In this document: in pieces, positions 33,259-42,071 of the stretch
How positions within the stretch are numbered: the first letter of the stretch is position 1
Layout: each line of letters starts with the position of its first letter
Origin: Chitinimonas sp036961565
GTDB lineage: Bacteria; Pseudomonadota; Gammaproteobacteria; Burkholderiales; Chitinimonadaceae
Assembly (NCBI RefSeq): GCF_036961565.1
Contig: NZ_JBAMDD010000019.1
Span: 4,812 to 68,811 of the forward strand
Length of the DNA stretch: 64,000 nucleotides
Direction of reading: 5' to 3'
Notes under the pieces: generated by a model
Seen by the model: only the letters and a program-made list of their open reading frames with translations
Database searches by the model: none
What the model was told of the DNA's origin: nothing
Made by a program: the position numbers and the translations under genes

Positions 33259-33290
33259 CCGGAGCGGCAGCGCAAACCGCTCCGGTGTTT
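33259..33290 (+). terminator. Terminator after barrel gene (first)
   Basis: The 9-bp perfect arms CCGGAGCGG and CCGCTCCGG with a 9-base loop are followed by TGTTTT. Confidence 0.75.
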
Positions 33291-33319
33291 TCCTCGCATG
33301 ATTGATCTCCCTGACTGAG

Positions 33320-33343
33320 GCGCCCCTGGTGGGCGCTTTTTTT
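33320..33343 (+). terminator. Terminator after barrel gene (second)
   Basis: GCGCCC and GGGCGC with a 5-base loop are followed by T7. It abuts the stop codon of the convergent ADP-ribosylglycohydrolase gene. Confidence 0.8.
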
Positions 33344-34202
33344 AGCTGTTGCCAGCCAGTAGGGGTAGCCCAAACTGCGCACTGAGCCTCGCGTCCAACT
33401 CTCGCAAGTACGCCATGCCATAGTTACCTTGCTCCAGGCCGGTGTACAGATGCGCCGGTAGATCACGTTGGTATGCCGCGCTCAAGGATGCCAGGCCCAG
33501 CGCAATGGCTGCGACACTGTCTACATCACCGCCCAGCGCAACGCTATGTCGCAGGATGTTTGCATAGGAACGATGCTGGGACATGACAGTCATTACGGCG
33601 TGGACGGTCTGGATGCCATCGCATTCAACCTCGGCGTCCCAGTCGTTGCGCCAAGCATGCGCGGTCTTTTCCGAAACAAATGTGGTTAATTGGTCGACCG
33701 GCCCAAGTTGATAGGCCAAATAGTGACCGGCATAAGCGACTGCCAAGGCTGAGACCACACCCCCTGGCGTGTTATGGGTTAGTTGGGCCTGCATTCTGCA
33801 TTGCTGTTCCATCGCTTGTTGATCTTTTACCAAGCCCAGAGGGACTGAGCGCATGGCTGCACCGTTACGGCTGCTGTCTGGGCGGAGGGTGGCAAGCAGG
33901 GCGGCACCATCCTCTACTTCAGTTAACAACTGATGCAGACCTTTGGCATAACCTAGACGCTCGTCGCGCTTAAAGGCACGGACGAATCCGTCTGCAATAT
34001 GGGTAGGGCTCCAGTCAAGGTGATGCAGCATTAACTCGGCGATCGCAATGCTCATCTGGGTATCGTCGGTGTAAGAACCGGCAGGCATGCCTAGATAGTG
34101 TTGCTGGTAAGCAGTGAGATCGTTGTATTGCGTAATTTTCGCCCGCTCGCAAAACTCGAACCCGGCGCCGTAGGCATCACCAATAGCTATCTCAACTAGC
34201 AT
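33342..34202 (-). CDS. ADP-ribosylglycohydrolase (DraG-like) family protein
   Basis: 286 residues. The family's metal-binding motifs are present: IGDAYGAGFEF at the N-terminus, YTDDTQMSIA (the ADDT-type Mg ligands) and near the C-terminus GGDVDSVAAIALGL (usual GGDTDT). It should remove ADP-ribose from proteins or nucleic acids, or act on a related substrate. No dinitrogenase or DraT gene is near and no toxin partner is seen. The composition is visibly less G+C rich than its neighbours, suggesting recent acquisition. GAGGGAAAAT precedes the start; the open frame extends further upstream without family similarity. Confidence 0.87.
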   Translation of the reverse strand: MLVEIAIGDAYGAGFEFCERAKITQYNDLTAYQQHYLGMPAGSYTDDTQMSIAIAELMLHHLDWSPTHIADGFVRAFKRDERLGYAKGLHQLLTEVEDGAALLATLRPDSSRNGAAMRSVPLGLVKDQQAMEQQCRMQAQLTHNTPGGVVSALAVAYAGHYLAYQLGPVDQLTTFVSEKTAHAWRNDWDAEVECDGIQTVHAVMTVMSQHRSYANILRHSVALGGDVDSVAAIALGLASLSAAYQRDLPAHLYTGLEQGNYGMAYLRELDARLSAQFGLPLLAGNS

Positions 34203-34388
34203 ATTTTCCCTCAGGTTAGTGTGCGCGCCATTCTGCCAGTTTGCAGGGGCGTGGGTGATACGGCGAAATGGCCTGCGCGCCGGGTAATGTGGGTTGGGCA
34301 CTTTCCGCTCTGTGGTGAGCGAACTCACTATTGGCGGAGGATACCGTCTGCTGACGGTACCTTCCACTTGGCCCGGTTGCGCCTGTGC

Positions 34389-35285
34389 TCAGCTGCGCTT
34401 GAGCAATTGCTGGATGCTGGAGAAATCCTGCCCGCCATGGCCCTGGCTGCTATGCAGGGCATAGAGCTGGCGCGACAGGCTGCCCAGCGGTGTGCTGGAT
34501 TTGCTGGCCAAGGCAGCCTCCATGGCGAGGCCCAGATCCTTGAGCATCAGGTCCACGCCAAAGCCGCCTTCATAGCCACGGCTGGCGGGTACATTCTCCA
34601 TCACCCCTGGCCAGGGGTTGTACTTTTCCAGGCTCCAGTTGCCGCCAGAGCTGACGCGCATGATATCGCTCAGTACCTTGGGGTCCAGGCCGTTGGCCAC
34701 GCCGAGGTTGAGTGCTTCGGCCGTGCCTATCATGTGGATGGCCAGCAGCATGTTGTTGGCGATCTTGGCCACCTGGCCCGCGCCTGCGCTACCGGCATGG
34801 AACAGGTTCTTGCCCATGGCTTCCAGCAAGGGGCGGGCGCGTTCCAGATTGGCGGCCTCGCCACCGATGATGAAGGTGAGCGTGCCGGCAGTGGCGCCAG
34901 CGGTGCCACCTGATACCGGGGCGTCGAGCATGGCCACGCCACGGGTCTTGGCTGCGGCATGGACCGCACGTGCCACCTCGGGCGAGATGGTGGAGCATTC
35001 CAGCACCAGGGCGCCTGGCTTGACGGCGTGTATCAGCCGGCCTTCACCCAGGTAGAGGGCCTCTACATGCTGGCTGGCGGGCAGCATGGTAATGACGACG
35101 TCGGCTTCGGTGACGGCGTGCAGGGCATTGGGGGCAGCCTTGGCCCCCAATGCCACGGCTGCCTCGACAGCAGCCGGCATCAGGTCGAATACGGTAAGCG
35201 TGTGGCCGGCCTTGAGCAGGTTGGCGGCCATGGGGCCACCCATGTGGCCCAGGCCGATAAAGGCGATATGGCAAGCGTTGGTCAT
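34389..35285 (-). CDS. mmsB: 3-hydroxyisobutyrate dehydrogenase
   Basis: 298 residues. N-terminal NAD-binding IAFIGLGHMGGPMAANLLKAGH (GxGxxG), substrate loop DAPVSGGTAGATAGTL, catalytic Lys in GQVAKIANNMLL (about residue 173), and the C-terminal helical domain with KDLGLAMEAA. It oxidises 3-hydroxyisobutyrate to methylmalonate semialdehyde in valine catabolism. It lies 17 bp downstream of mmsA, the enzyme using its product. Confidence 0.95.
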   Translation of the reverse strand: MTNACHIAFIGLGHMGGPMAANLLKAGHTLTVFDLMPAAVEAAVALGAKAAPNALHAVTEADVVITMLPASQHVEALYLGEGRLIHAVKPGALVLECSTISPEVARAVHAAAKTRGVAMLDAPVSGGTAGATAGTLTFIIGGEAANLERARPLLEAMGKNLFHAGSAGAGQVAKIANNMLLAIHMIGTAEALNLGVANGLDPKVLSDIMRVSSGGNWSLEKYNPWPGVMENVPASRGYEGGFGVDLMLKDLGLAMEAALASKSSTPLGSLSRQLYALHSSQGHGGQDFSSIQQLLKRS

Positions 35286-35302
35286 CGGGGTTTCCTTGGA
35301 GA

Positions 35303-36799
35303 TCAGCGCAGCGAGATGGTGGTGTTGACAGGGCCGGCGGTCGCTTCGTCGTCGAACCAGCGGGCGGTCACGGTCTTGGTCTGGGTGTAGAAGCGGATGA
35401 CTTCCTTGCCATAGGGGCCGAGATCACCGAGCTTGGAGCCGCGCGAGCCGGTAAAGCTGAAGAAGGGAACTGGCACCGGGATAGGCACGTTGATACCCAC
35501 TTGGCCGACATCGATGTCGTGCTGGAAGCGGCGTGCGGCAGCGCCGCTCTGGGTAAACAGGGCCGTACCGTTGCCATAGGGGTTGGCATTGACGAAGGCA
35601 ATAGCCTCGTCGAGTGTGTCGACTTCGACGATGCACAGCACCGGGCCAAAAATCTCCTGCTCGTACACCTGCATGCCGGCCTTGACGCCCGAGAAGATGG
35701 TGGGGCCGACGAAGTTGCCGTCGGGGTAGCCCGCTACAACGGGGTTGCGGCCATCCAGCTCCAGCTTGGCGCCTTCCTCCACGCCTTGGCCTATCAGCTT
35801 CTCTACCCGCGCCAGGGCCTGGCGGTTGATCAGGGGGCCGAGGTCGGCACCGGCTTCATGGCCGGCACTGACCTTGAGCGTTTGCGCGCGCGCCACGATC
35901 TCGGGTATCCAGTCGCGCGCCTTGCCTACCAGTACCGCCACCGAGATGGCCATGCAGCGCTGGCCTGCGGCCCCAAAGGCGGCACCCACCAGGGCATTGA
36001 GGGTTTGCTCCTTGTTGGCGTCGGGCAGGAAAACGGCATGGTTCTTGGCGCCCAGCATGGCCTGTACCCGCTTGCCGTGTTCGCTGCCGCGGCGGTAGAC
36101 ATGAGTGCCGACCCCAACCGAGCCGACAAAGGAGATGGCCTTGATATCGGGGTGATCGCACAGGGCGTTGACCGCATCGACGCCGCCATGCACCACGTTG
36201 AGCACCCCTTTGGGCAAGCCGGCCTGCTGGGCCAGTTGTGCCAGCAGCATGGGGGTCATGGGGTCCTGCTCGCTGGGCTTGAGTACAAAGGTATTACCGG
36301 TCACGCAGGCCATGGGAAACATCCACAGCGGAATCATGGCGGGGAAATTGAACGGGGTGATACCAGCACAGACGCCCAGCGGCTGGCGGATGGCATAGGT
36401 ATCGACGCCACCGGCGACGTTCTCGGCGAACTCACCCATCTGCAGGCTGCCGACCGAACAGGCGTGCTCCACCACTTCCAGTCCGCGGAATACATCGCCC
36501 TTGGCATCGGCCAGGGTCTTGCCCTGCTCACGGGTCAGGGTGGCGGCCAGCGTATCCATGTGCTCGCGTATCAAGGCCTGCAAACGCAGGAACACGCGGG
36601 CCCGCTCGGCAATCGGCGTGGCGCGCCAGGCCGGGAAGGCTGCCTTGGCGGCGGCTACCGCCTGGGCGACTTCATCACTGCCGCACATGGGCACGCGGGC
36701 CAAGACCTCCTGGGTGGCCGGGTTACGTACCTCTTGCCATTGGCTGGTGCTGGATTCGGTGAATTCGCCGTTGATCAGCAGTTTTACATTCTCGGTCAT
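35303..36799 (-). CDS. mmsA: CoA-acylating methylmalonate-semialdehyde dehydrogenase
   Basis: 498 residues, family length. It converts methylmalonate semialdehyde to propionyl-CoA. Catalytic Cys sits in GQRCMAISVAVLVG; the NAD-binding region is FVGSVGVGTHVYRRGSEHGKRVQ; FNFPAMIPLWMFPMA is characteristic of this ALDH6 group. The start is the ATG before TENVKLLINGEF with AAGGAGCGAG upstream. It is the first gene of the mmsAB unit; a palindrome 122 bp upstream resembles the LiuR operator of branched-chain amino-acid catabolism. Confidence 0.96.
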   Translation of the reverse strand: MTENVKLLINGEFTESSTSQWQEVRNPATQEVLARVPMCGSDEVAQAVAAAKAAFPAWRATPIAERARVFLRLQALIREHMDTLAATLTREQGKTLADAKGDVFRGLEVVEHACSVGSLQMGEFAENVAGGVDTYAIRQPLGVCAGITPFNFPAMIPLWMFPMACVTGNTFVLKPSEQDPMTPMLLAQLAQQAGLPKGVLNVVHGGVDAVNALCDHPDIKAISFVGSVGVGTHVYRRGSEHGKRVQAMLGAKNHAVFLPDANKEQTLNALVGAAFGAAGQRCMAISVAVLVGKARDWIPEIVARAQTLKVSAGHEAGADLGPLINRQALARVEKLIGQGVEEGAKLELDGRNPVVAGYPDGNFVGPTIFSGVKAGMQVYEQEIFGPVLCIVEVDTLDEAIAFVNANPYGNGTALFTQSGAAARRFQHDIDVGQVGINVPIPVPVPFFSFTGSRGSKLGDLGPYGKEVIRFYTQTKTVTARWFDDEATAGPVNTTISLR

Positions 36800-36920
36800 G
36801 TCTCGCTCCTTGTTATGGATGGTTGCAGCCTTGCCTGGGTAAGGTGGCGGCGCGGGAACCGGGTTTGCGCGAAGCACCTTGTAGGGTGTGCTGCATTGCT
36901 GGCTAGCTTTGTAACTTCAC

Positions 36921-36938
36921 ATTGACGTAAACGTCAAT
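36921..36938. promoter_or_regulatory. LiuR-like palindrome upstream of mmsAB
   Basis: ATTGACGTAAACGTCAAT is a perfect 8-bp inverted repeat with a 2-base centre. MerR-family LiuR regulators of branched-chain amino-acid degradation in Proteobacteria are reported to bind palindromes of this ACGT-containing type. The position 122 bp before mmsA fits. Elsewhere in 36800-37212 I see only a short stem (GGCTGCC/GGCAGCC, 37166-37182) near the next gene's RBS. Confidence 0.6.
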
Positions 36939-37212
36939 CAATCGTGCTGGATTTTTCTGCAGCTTGCCACTCAGCTAGCTTGGACTGGACAGCCCCTGCG
37001 GGTTGCGGGCCGCTGCCTATCTCGGCGCCTGGCCTGACCAATGGCGTGCTTGCCAGGTGGCTGTGTCATTTGATCCACTGGACAAACGTACAAGTTGTAT
37101 GTGGGTTTTCCCTAGTCTAACCATATTGGAGCCCCGAAATAAAAACGCAGCACAGGGGCAGGAGCGGCTGCCACAGGCAGCCAACATAACAAGGTGAGAA
37201 CTAGGAGCAACT

Positions 37213-38328
37213 ATGCAACACCGCTGGATTGTTTCAATGGCCGTCATGTCTGCACTCGCAGCACCGGTACTGGTTCAGGCGCAGGATCTGCGCGTCAGCG
37301 TCGCCTCCACCCGCGTGTCCGCCATGGCCACGCAGGATGTGGAAGTCGATGTACGCTACACCAATGAGGGCCGTCAGCCCGTTTACCTGTACAAGTGGTA
37401 CGTGGCAGGCAACGGCATGCAAGACCCGATGTTCGAAGTCAGCCGTGATGGCAAGCCGGTCGAGTATCTCGGCCCGCTGGTCAAGCGCCGTGCCCCGACG
37501 GCTGCCGACCTGATCACGGTTCGCCCCGGCCAGACCATCAGCAGCCGCGTCAAGCTCTCCTCTGTCTACGATATGTCGCAAAGCGGTAACTACAGCATCC
37601 GCTTTGCCGCCGATAGCGAGCGCATGCTCAAGCGTCCGCTGAAGGGCATCAACGAGACCGCTGCGGCCGCAGGTATCGAGGCTGCAGTCGAGTCGGAGAT
37701 GCTGCAATCGAACGATGTGGCATTGTGGGTAGAGGGCCGCAGCAGCCCCTTGTTGAGGCAGGCCGAGGAAGGCCGCAAGCTGTCGGCTCTGCTGGATCGC
37801 ATCACCGCGTCCAGCGTGTCCTATGCCAGCAACTGCTCAGCCACCCGTCAGTCGCAGATCAACAGCGGTGTGTCGGCAGCCATCTCCTACGCCAATGGCT
37901 CGGTCAGCTACCTGAACGGGACACCGTCGGGCACTACCCGTTATGTCACCTGGTTCGGCAAGTATTCCAGCACCAACTGGAACACGGCCAAGTCGCACTT
38001 CGTGAAGATCAAGGATGCGCTGGATACCAAGCCCCTGGTGTTTGACTGCTCCTGCACCGAGAGCGGCACCTTCGCTTATGTCTATCCAACCCAGCCGTAC
38101 AAGATCTACCTGTGCGGTGCCTATTGGGCGGCTGCCAACACCGGTACCGACTCGCGTGGCGGCACCATTGTGCATGAGCTGTCGCACTTCAATGTCGTAG
38201 CCGGCACCGATGACCACGCCTATGGCCAGACCGCTGCCAAGAGCCTGGCCAAGAAGAGCCCGACCAAGGCGCTGGATAACGCCGATAGCCACGAGTACTT
38301 CACCGAAAACACGCCTTACCTGCCATAA
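37213..38328 (+). CDS. Secreted M35 (aspzincin/deuterolysin) metalloendopeptidase
   Basis: 371 residues. A signal peptide (to ~QAQ24) and a ~150-residue propeptide domain (DLRVSVASTRVSAMATQDVEVDVRYTNEG to YSIRFAADS) precede the catalytic domain. The aspzincin signature is complete: HELSH (H321, E322, H325) and GTDDHAYG, whose Asp is the third zinc ligand. The Cys residues in SNCSATRQ, FDCSCTES and YLCGAYW probably form disulfides. Related Aeromonas-type enzymes are peptidyl-Lys-specific. GGAGCAACT precedes the ATG. The next gene encodes a protein resembling the propeptide alone. Confidence 0.92.
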   Translation: MQHRWIVSMAVMSALAAPVLVQAQDLRVSVASTRVSAMATQDVEVDVRYTNEGRQPVYLYKWYVAGNGMQDPMFEVSRDGKPVEYLGPLVKRRAPTAADLITVRPGQTISSRVKLSSVYDMSQSGNYSIRFAADSERMLKRPLKGINETAAAAGIEAAVESEMLQSNDVALWVEGRSSPLLRQAEEGRKLSALLDRITASSVSYASNCSATRQSQINSGVSAAISYANGSVSYLNGTPSGTTRYVTWFGKYSSTNWNTAKSHFVKIKDALDTKPLVFDCSCTESGTFAYVYPTQPYKIYLCGAYWAAANTGTDSRGGTIVHELSHFNVVAGTDDHAYGQTAAKSLAKKSPTKALDNADSHEYFTENTPYLP

Positions 38329-38400
38329 GGTGACGATGGGGCAGGTGGCTTACTCCCCTGGCCACCTGCTCTGTCCTCTCCGGTCTGGCATCGAGCCGAC

Positions 38401-38913
38401 ATGAAGATACCCCTGTTGATCCGGCCGCTTTGCGCGGCCGGTTTTTTCCTTCTGATTCCTTTGGCCCAGGCGGCGTCCCTACCCATGCTTGAGTGCAAAC
38501 TGCTGGCGCCACCCACCGCCAAGCTGGGGCAGCCGGTGATGCTGGGCTTCAGCCTGCATAACCGCAGCCCGCAGGATGTCTGGGTGCTGGCCTGGAACAC
38601 CCCGCTGGAAGGCCTGAGAGGCCGCTTCCTGAGCGTGCGCGGGCCTGCTGGCGAGCTTGCATACCAAGGGCCCATGTTCAAGCGGGGGGCGCCACAGCCG
38701 GTGGACTATCGCAAGCTCACCGCCGGCCAGACCCTGCAGGTCGAGGTGGATCTGGGCCTGGTCTACGACATGGGCAAGCCTGGGCCCTACACAGTGCGCT
38801 ATACCGGCCAGTTGCATGATGTGGTGCTGGGTGCTGTCCCGGCACCGGGCGGCAAGCTGCATGCGCAGCCGCTAAGCTGCCCTGGTGTCGCGTTCAAGTT
38901 GCTGCCGGCCTGA
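38401..38913 (+). CDS. Secreted stand-alone homologue of the M35 propeptide domain
   Basis: 170 residues with a signal peptide (to ~QAA25) and no catalytic domain. By eye it aligns with residues ~45-130 of the upstream M35 protease: both have LGP/QGPMxKRxAP, a xxLTxGQT- or TVRPGQT-type strand, and VYDM-x-G-Y-(S/T)-(I/V)RF/Y in the same order and spacing. M35 propeptides fold and inhibit the enzyme, so this may be an inhibitor, chaperone or immunity-like partner; that is inference. Two Cys (CKLLAPP and LSCPG) could form a disulfide. It starts 72 bp after the protease stop and is probably co-transcribed. Confidence 0.8.
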   Translation: MKIPLLIRPLCAAGFFLLIPLAQAASLPMLECKLLAPPTAKLGQPVMLGFSLHNRSPQDVWVLAWNTPLEGLRGRFLSVRGPAGELAYQGPMFKRGAPQPVDYRKLTAGQTLQVEVDLGLVYDMGKPGPYTVRYTGQLHDVVLGAVPAPGGKLHAQPLSCPGVAFKLLPA

Positions 38914-38924
38914 GCATCCGGCCG

Positions 38925-40124
38925 CTACAGTGTTTTGATGGCGGCCTTCAGCATTTCCCGCACCTGCTTGGTGATGTCGGCGGTCTTGGCGGGCTCAAAG
39001 GCCTGGATGGCGGGCGTATGGATGTGACCAACCGGTAATTGCGCCAGCCCCAGTTGGTTGCGCAGCCGTACCGAGCGATAGGAGATCTCATTGCTCAGGT
39101 AGCCGCCGCCGCCCCCTTCAACTGCGGTCTTGCCAAAGAGGGCGGCAAGGCCGCCAGCGGCCATGCGGGTATCCGGCATCACCCGCACCCAGCGATTGTC
39201 CTGCACCTTGTAGGGACCGCTGGCAGTCTGCATGGCGGCTACCGGCAGGGAAAACTCGACGAACTCAGGACCGGCCAGTGGTAGGCCGTGCAGCAAGGGT
39301 ATGACCGGCGCAGCGCGACTGCCGCCACTGAGGGCCGCCAGGTTATCGGTAGCCTTGGCTGAGCGGCGCAGGCCGGGATAGCGCTCCAGATCGAACTGCT
39401 CGCGTCCCATGCTGACGGTGACCACCATATCCACCTGGGGTTGCCCCGCCGCTGGCAGCTTGCCTACCGCCGCAGGCCTGGTGGCTTGGGTGCGTGGGCC
39501 GGCCATCCAGGGTGTGAGGAAGTCTTCCACCATGCCGGCATCGAAATCGGCATAGCGCACCGGAAAGACGGCCACTTCCACCCGTGCGCGTTCGCCATTG
39601 ACGACGATTTCCTCGCCATCCAGCAGCAAGGCTGTCACGCCGGAGGGATTGCTCTGGTCCAGATTGCGTTCCAGCGCAAAGGGATCAAAACCCGTCAGCA
39701 GGATGCGCTTGATCTTGCGGTCCGGGTCGTAGCGGATTTCATCCATGCCACGGCTGGATTGCTCCAGTGAGGCGATGGCGGCCGCCCGGTCCGCTTCGAA
39801 CAGGGGGAAGGCGGGCTTGTTGTCCCGCATGGTGCGGGTCAGCGCCAGCCTGGCCCAATACAGCGGTCTGTCATCAAAATCGCCTTGTTCATGCAGCCTG
39901 GCCTTGGCGCCCAGCCAGAGCCTGCGGCCATATTCGCGGGCAATGCGGGTGGCTTCGAGCGCATCGCGGCTGTTTGCCCAGTCATGGGCAAAATCCTGGG
40001 TCAGGCCGGCAAAAGCGGTATTGAGGGCGGGCAGGCGGGTGGCAACCTGCTGCAGCCGGGCTTCCTCTACTGTCTGGGCTTGGGCAAAGGTCAGGCAGGC
40101 AAGCAGCAACAAGGCAGGGCGCAT
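38925..40124 (-). CDS. Secreted pyroglutamyl-peptidase (C15)-like protein with catalytic Cys replaced by Ser
   Basis: 399 residues; signal peptide MRPALLLLACLTFAQAQ, a ~125-residue helical N-terminal extension, then a C15-like fold: ILLTGFDPFALERNLDQSNPSG, VTVSMGREQFDLERY (the Glu region) and LPVGHIHTPAIQ (His region). Where C15 peptidases have T-Y-x-C-N before F-Y, this protein has GYLSNEISY, putting Ser (S344) at the nucleophile position. It may be inactive, a binding protein, or an unusual serine variant. Canonical C15 enzymes are ~215 residues and cytosolic, so export and the extension are also odd. The start gives a clean signal peptide; a TTG nine codons upstream is an alternative. Confidence 0.75.
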   Translation of the reverse strand: MRPALLLLACLTFAQAQTVEEARLQQVATRLPALNTAFAGLTQDFAHDWANSRDALEATRIAREYGRRLWLGAKARLHEQGDFDDRPLYWARLALTRTMRDNKPAFPLFEADRAAAIASLEQSSRGMDEIRYDPDRKIKRILLTGFDPFALERNLDQSNPSGVTALLLDGEEIVVNGERARVEVAVFPVRYADFDAGMVEDFLTPWMAGPRTQATRPAAVGKLPAAGQPQVDMVVTVSMGREQFDLERYPGLRRSAKATDNLAALSGGSRAAPVIPLLHGLPLAGPEFVEFSLPVAAMQTASGPYKVQDNRWVRVMPDTRMAAGGLAALFGKTAVEGGGGGYLSNEISYRSVRLRNQLGLAQLPVGHIHTPAIQAFEPAKTADITKQVREMLKAAIKTL

Positions 40125-40273
40125 GGGGAATCCGTTGGGAGGATGAAGCAAAATTTTCGCCGATTAAGGCTGCTGCTTGCAATTGGGCCAGTGGCTGTTG
40201 ATGCTGTACAGACAAAAAACGGCACATCCCCACCCTGGGTGAGGATGAGGCCCTAACCGAGGAGGAGCAAACC

Positions 40274-41194
40274 ATGGCTGGCAGCCGTACCTATCGTCCC
40301 CTGGCACAGGTAAGAGCCGTGGGCGGCCCCTATGTCGATCAAGTCGTGGCAGATTTTCGGGCCTTGCCGCTTGAGGCTGTACAGCTACCCCGTTATGGCG
40401 AAGCTGCAGCCCTGGCCAACAGCAGCGATACGCTGGACTGGCAGCAACTGTTTACGCTGGAACTGTGGGTGGTGCAACTGATGCCGCTCTACCAGCTGGA
40501 ACAGCGAGCCGGCATCCTCGGCCAATTGTTTCACCAGACCGCCGCTGCCTTGCCCGATCCGGCACAAGAGGACTACGAACCGCGCCTGCGGGCATGGGCG
40601 TTAAATCTTCAGTCGGAACGGCAATGGGCTTTCCGCAAGAACCTGCTGCGCGAGCAGGAGGCCTGGCGGTTACGCCGCAGGCTGGCCGCTACCCTGTGGG
40701 CGGTGACGGCCATTGCGGTGCTGGTGAGCTGGAGTGGTATGCTGTTCGGCTGGCAGGGGCTGGCGCTGCTGAGCATGGTGGCCTGGCTGGGTATCAGTGG
40801 CGGCTATGCCAGCATTGCAAGGCGCGCGCAATCGCCAGGCCCATCGCAAGGCGGCGACGCCAGCCAGGGCACCGCCCTGGGTAATCTCTGTGCGCTGGAC
40901 GTAGGGCAGGACAGTGTGGTGCAAGGCATGCTGCTGGCAGGCTTGTTTGCCCTGGTGGGCTATAGCCTGCTGGCCAGCGGCCTGTTTACCCAGTTGTTCA
41001 GCCCGGCGCTCAATGCCAGCCTGATTCCCCAGTTCAAGTCGGCCGACTGGCCCAGCATCCCCTTGACTACAGGCGGGCATGAACTGGCCAAGCTGGCGGT
41101 ATGGAGCTTTCTGTTCGGGTTTGCCGAGCGATTGGTACCTGATGTGCTGGACCGCCTGACAGGCAAGCTCAAGCCATCCAAGCCGGGCAAATAA
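40274..41194 (+). CDS. Hypothetical membrane protein with four predicted helices
   Basis: 306 residues. A soluble N-terminal half (~1-135), with a basic KNLLREQEAWRLRRRL segment, is followed by hydrophobic helices at ~138-160 (ATLWAVTAIAVLVSWSGMLFGW), ~162-178, ~217-243 (GMLLAGLFALVGYSLLASGLF) and ~275-290 (LAKLAVWSFLFGFAERLVPDVL). The ending FAERLVPDVLDRLTGKL occurs in several uncharacterised inner-membrane proteins. No domain recognised. GAGGAGGAGCAAACC precedes the ATG, a very strong RBS. Confidence 0.75.
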   Translation: MAGSRTYRPLAQVRAVGGPYVDQVVADFRALPLEAVQLPRYGEAAALANSSDTLDWQQLFTLELWVVQLMPLYQLEQRAGILGQLFHQTAAALPDPAQEDYEPRLRAWALNLQSERQWAFRKNLLREQEAWRLRRRLAATLWAVTAIAVLVSWSGMLFGWQGLALLSMVAWLGISGGYASIARRAQSPGPSQGGDASQGTALGNLCALDVGQDSVVQGMLLAGLFALVGYSLLASGLFTQLFSPALNASLIPQFKSADWPSIPLTTGGHELAKLAVWSFLFGFAERLVPDVLDRLTGKLKPSKPGK

Positions 41195-41300
41195 CGCGGG
41201 CACGGGCGCTAAATGGATTGCGGCAAGTCGGTGGCGAGGTGAAAAGATATTGAACAGGCTCTAAGATGGCGGCTCCCTTGTTTTTGCACCAGGATAGTCC

Positions 41301-42071
41301 ATGAGCCTTCCCGCCGATTTCCTGCCCCTGGCCCAGCGCCTGGCCGATGCTGCCCGTGCGGTCATTCTGCCGTACTACCGCACCCGTCTGGCGGTAGACG
41401 ACAAGCTGGATGCCAGCCCGGTCACATTGGCGGACCGTGGCGCGGAGCAGGCCATGCGTGCCTTGCTGGCCGAGCATGCGCCGGAACACGGCATCATCGG
41501 CGAGGAGTTTGGGCGCGAACGGGATGAGGCAGAGTGGGTCTGGGTGCTGGACCCGGTTGACGGCACCAAGAGCTTTATCGTGGGTAGGCCGACCTTCTGC
41601 ACCCTGATCGGTCTGCTCCACCATGGCAAGCCGGTGCTGGGCATCATCGATCAACCGGTGTTGAACGAGCGTTGGGTGGGGGTGGCGGGCCAGCCTAGCA
41701 CCCTCAATGGCAGCGTGGTGCAAACCTCGGATATCACGGATCTGGCTGCTACCCGGCTGGGCTCGACCGGGCCGCAATATCTGCAGGCCGCCGCAGGCGA
41801 GCGCTTTGCTGGCCTGCAGGCACGCTGCCGCTTTACCGTATGGGGCGGCGATGCCTACCTGTATGCCCTGCTGGCCTGCGGTGGTTATGACCTGGTGGTG
41901 GAGAGCGGCCTCAAGCTGCATGACTTTGCCGCCCTGGTGCCTGTGGTACAGGGTGCTGGTGGCACGATGACGGATTGGCTAGGCGGCGAGCTGAACAAGG
42001 ACTCTGATGGCAGCGTACTGGTGGCGGCAACTGCTGCCCTGCATGAGCAGGCGCTGGCCTATTTGCGCTGA
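41301..42071 (+). CDS. hisN: Histidinol-phosphatase, inositol monophosphatase-type
   Basis: 256 residues. IMPase-superfamily metal motifs: GEEFG (E near 69), WVLDPVDGTKSFIVGRP (DPxDGT) and WGGDAYLYALLACGGYDLVVE (GGD). The KSFIVGRPTFCTLIGLL and VVESGLKLHDFAALVPVVQGAGG segments distinguish HisN-type histidinol-phosphatases from SuhB/CysQ. It would supply the HisB phosphatase step of histidine synthesis. Genes around it are unrelated. Confidence 0.9.
   Translation: MSLPADFLPLAQRLADAARAVILPYYRTRLAVDDKLDASPVTLADRGAEQAMRALLAEHAPEHGIIGEEFGRERDEAEWVWVLDPVDGTKSFIVGRPTFCTLIGLLHHGKPVLGIIDQPVLNERWVGVAGQPSTLNGSVVQTSDITDLAATRLGSTGPQYLQAAAGERFAGLQARCRFTVWGGDAYLYALLACGGYDLVVESGLKLHDFAALVPVVQGAGGTMTDWLGGELNKDSDGSVLVAATAALHEQALAYLR

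Noticed and set aside
34338..34358. Small ACCGTC/GACGGT stem after mmsB as a terminator
   Set aside because: The stem is short and lacks a U-tract; too weak to call.
35501..36925. 474-codon open frame antisense to mmsA
   Set aside because: Shadow of mmsA, whose catalytic motifs are intact on the minus strand.
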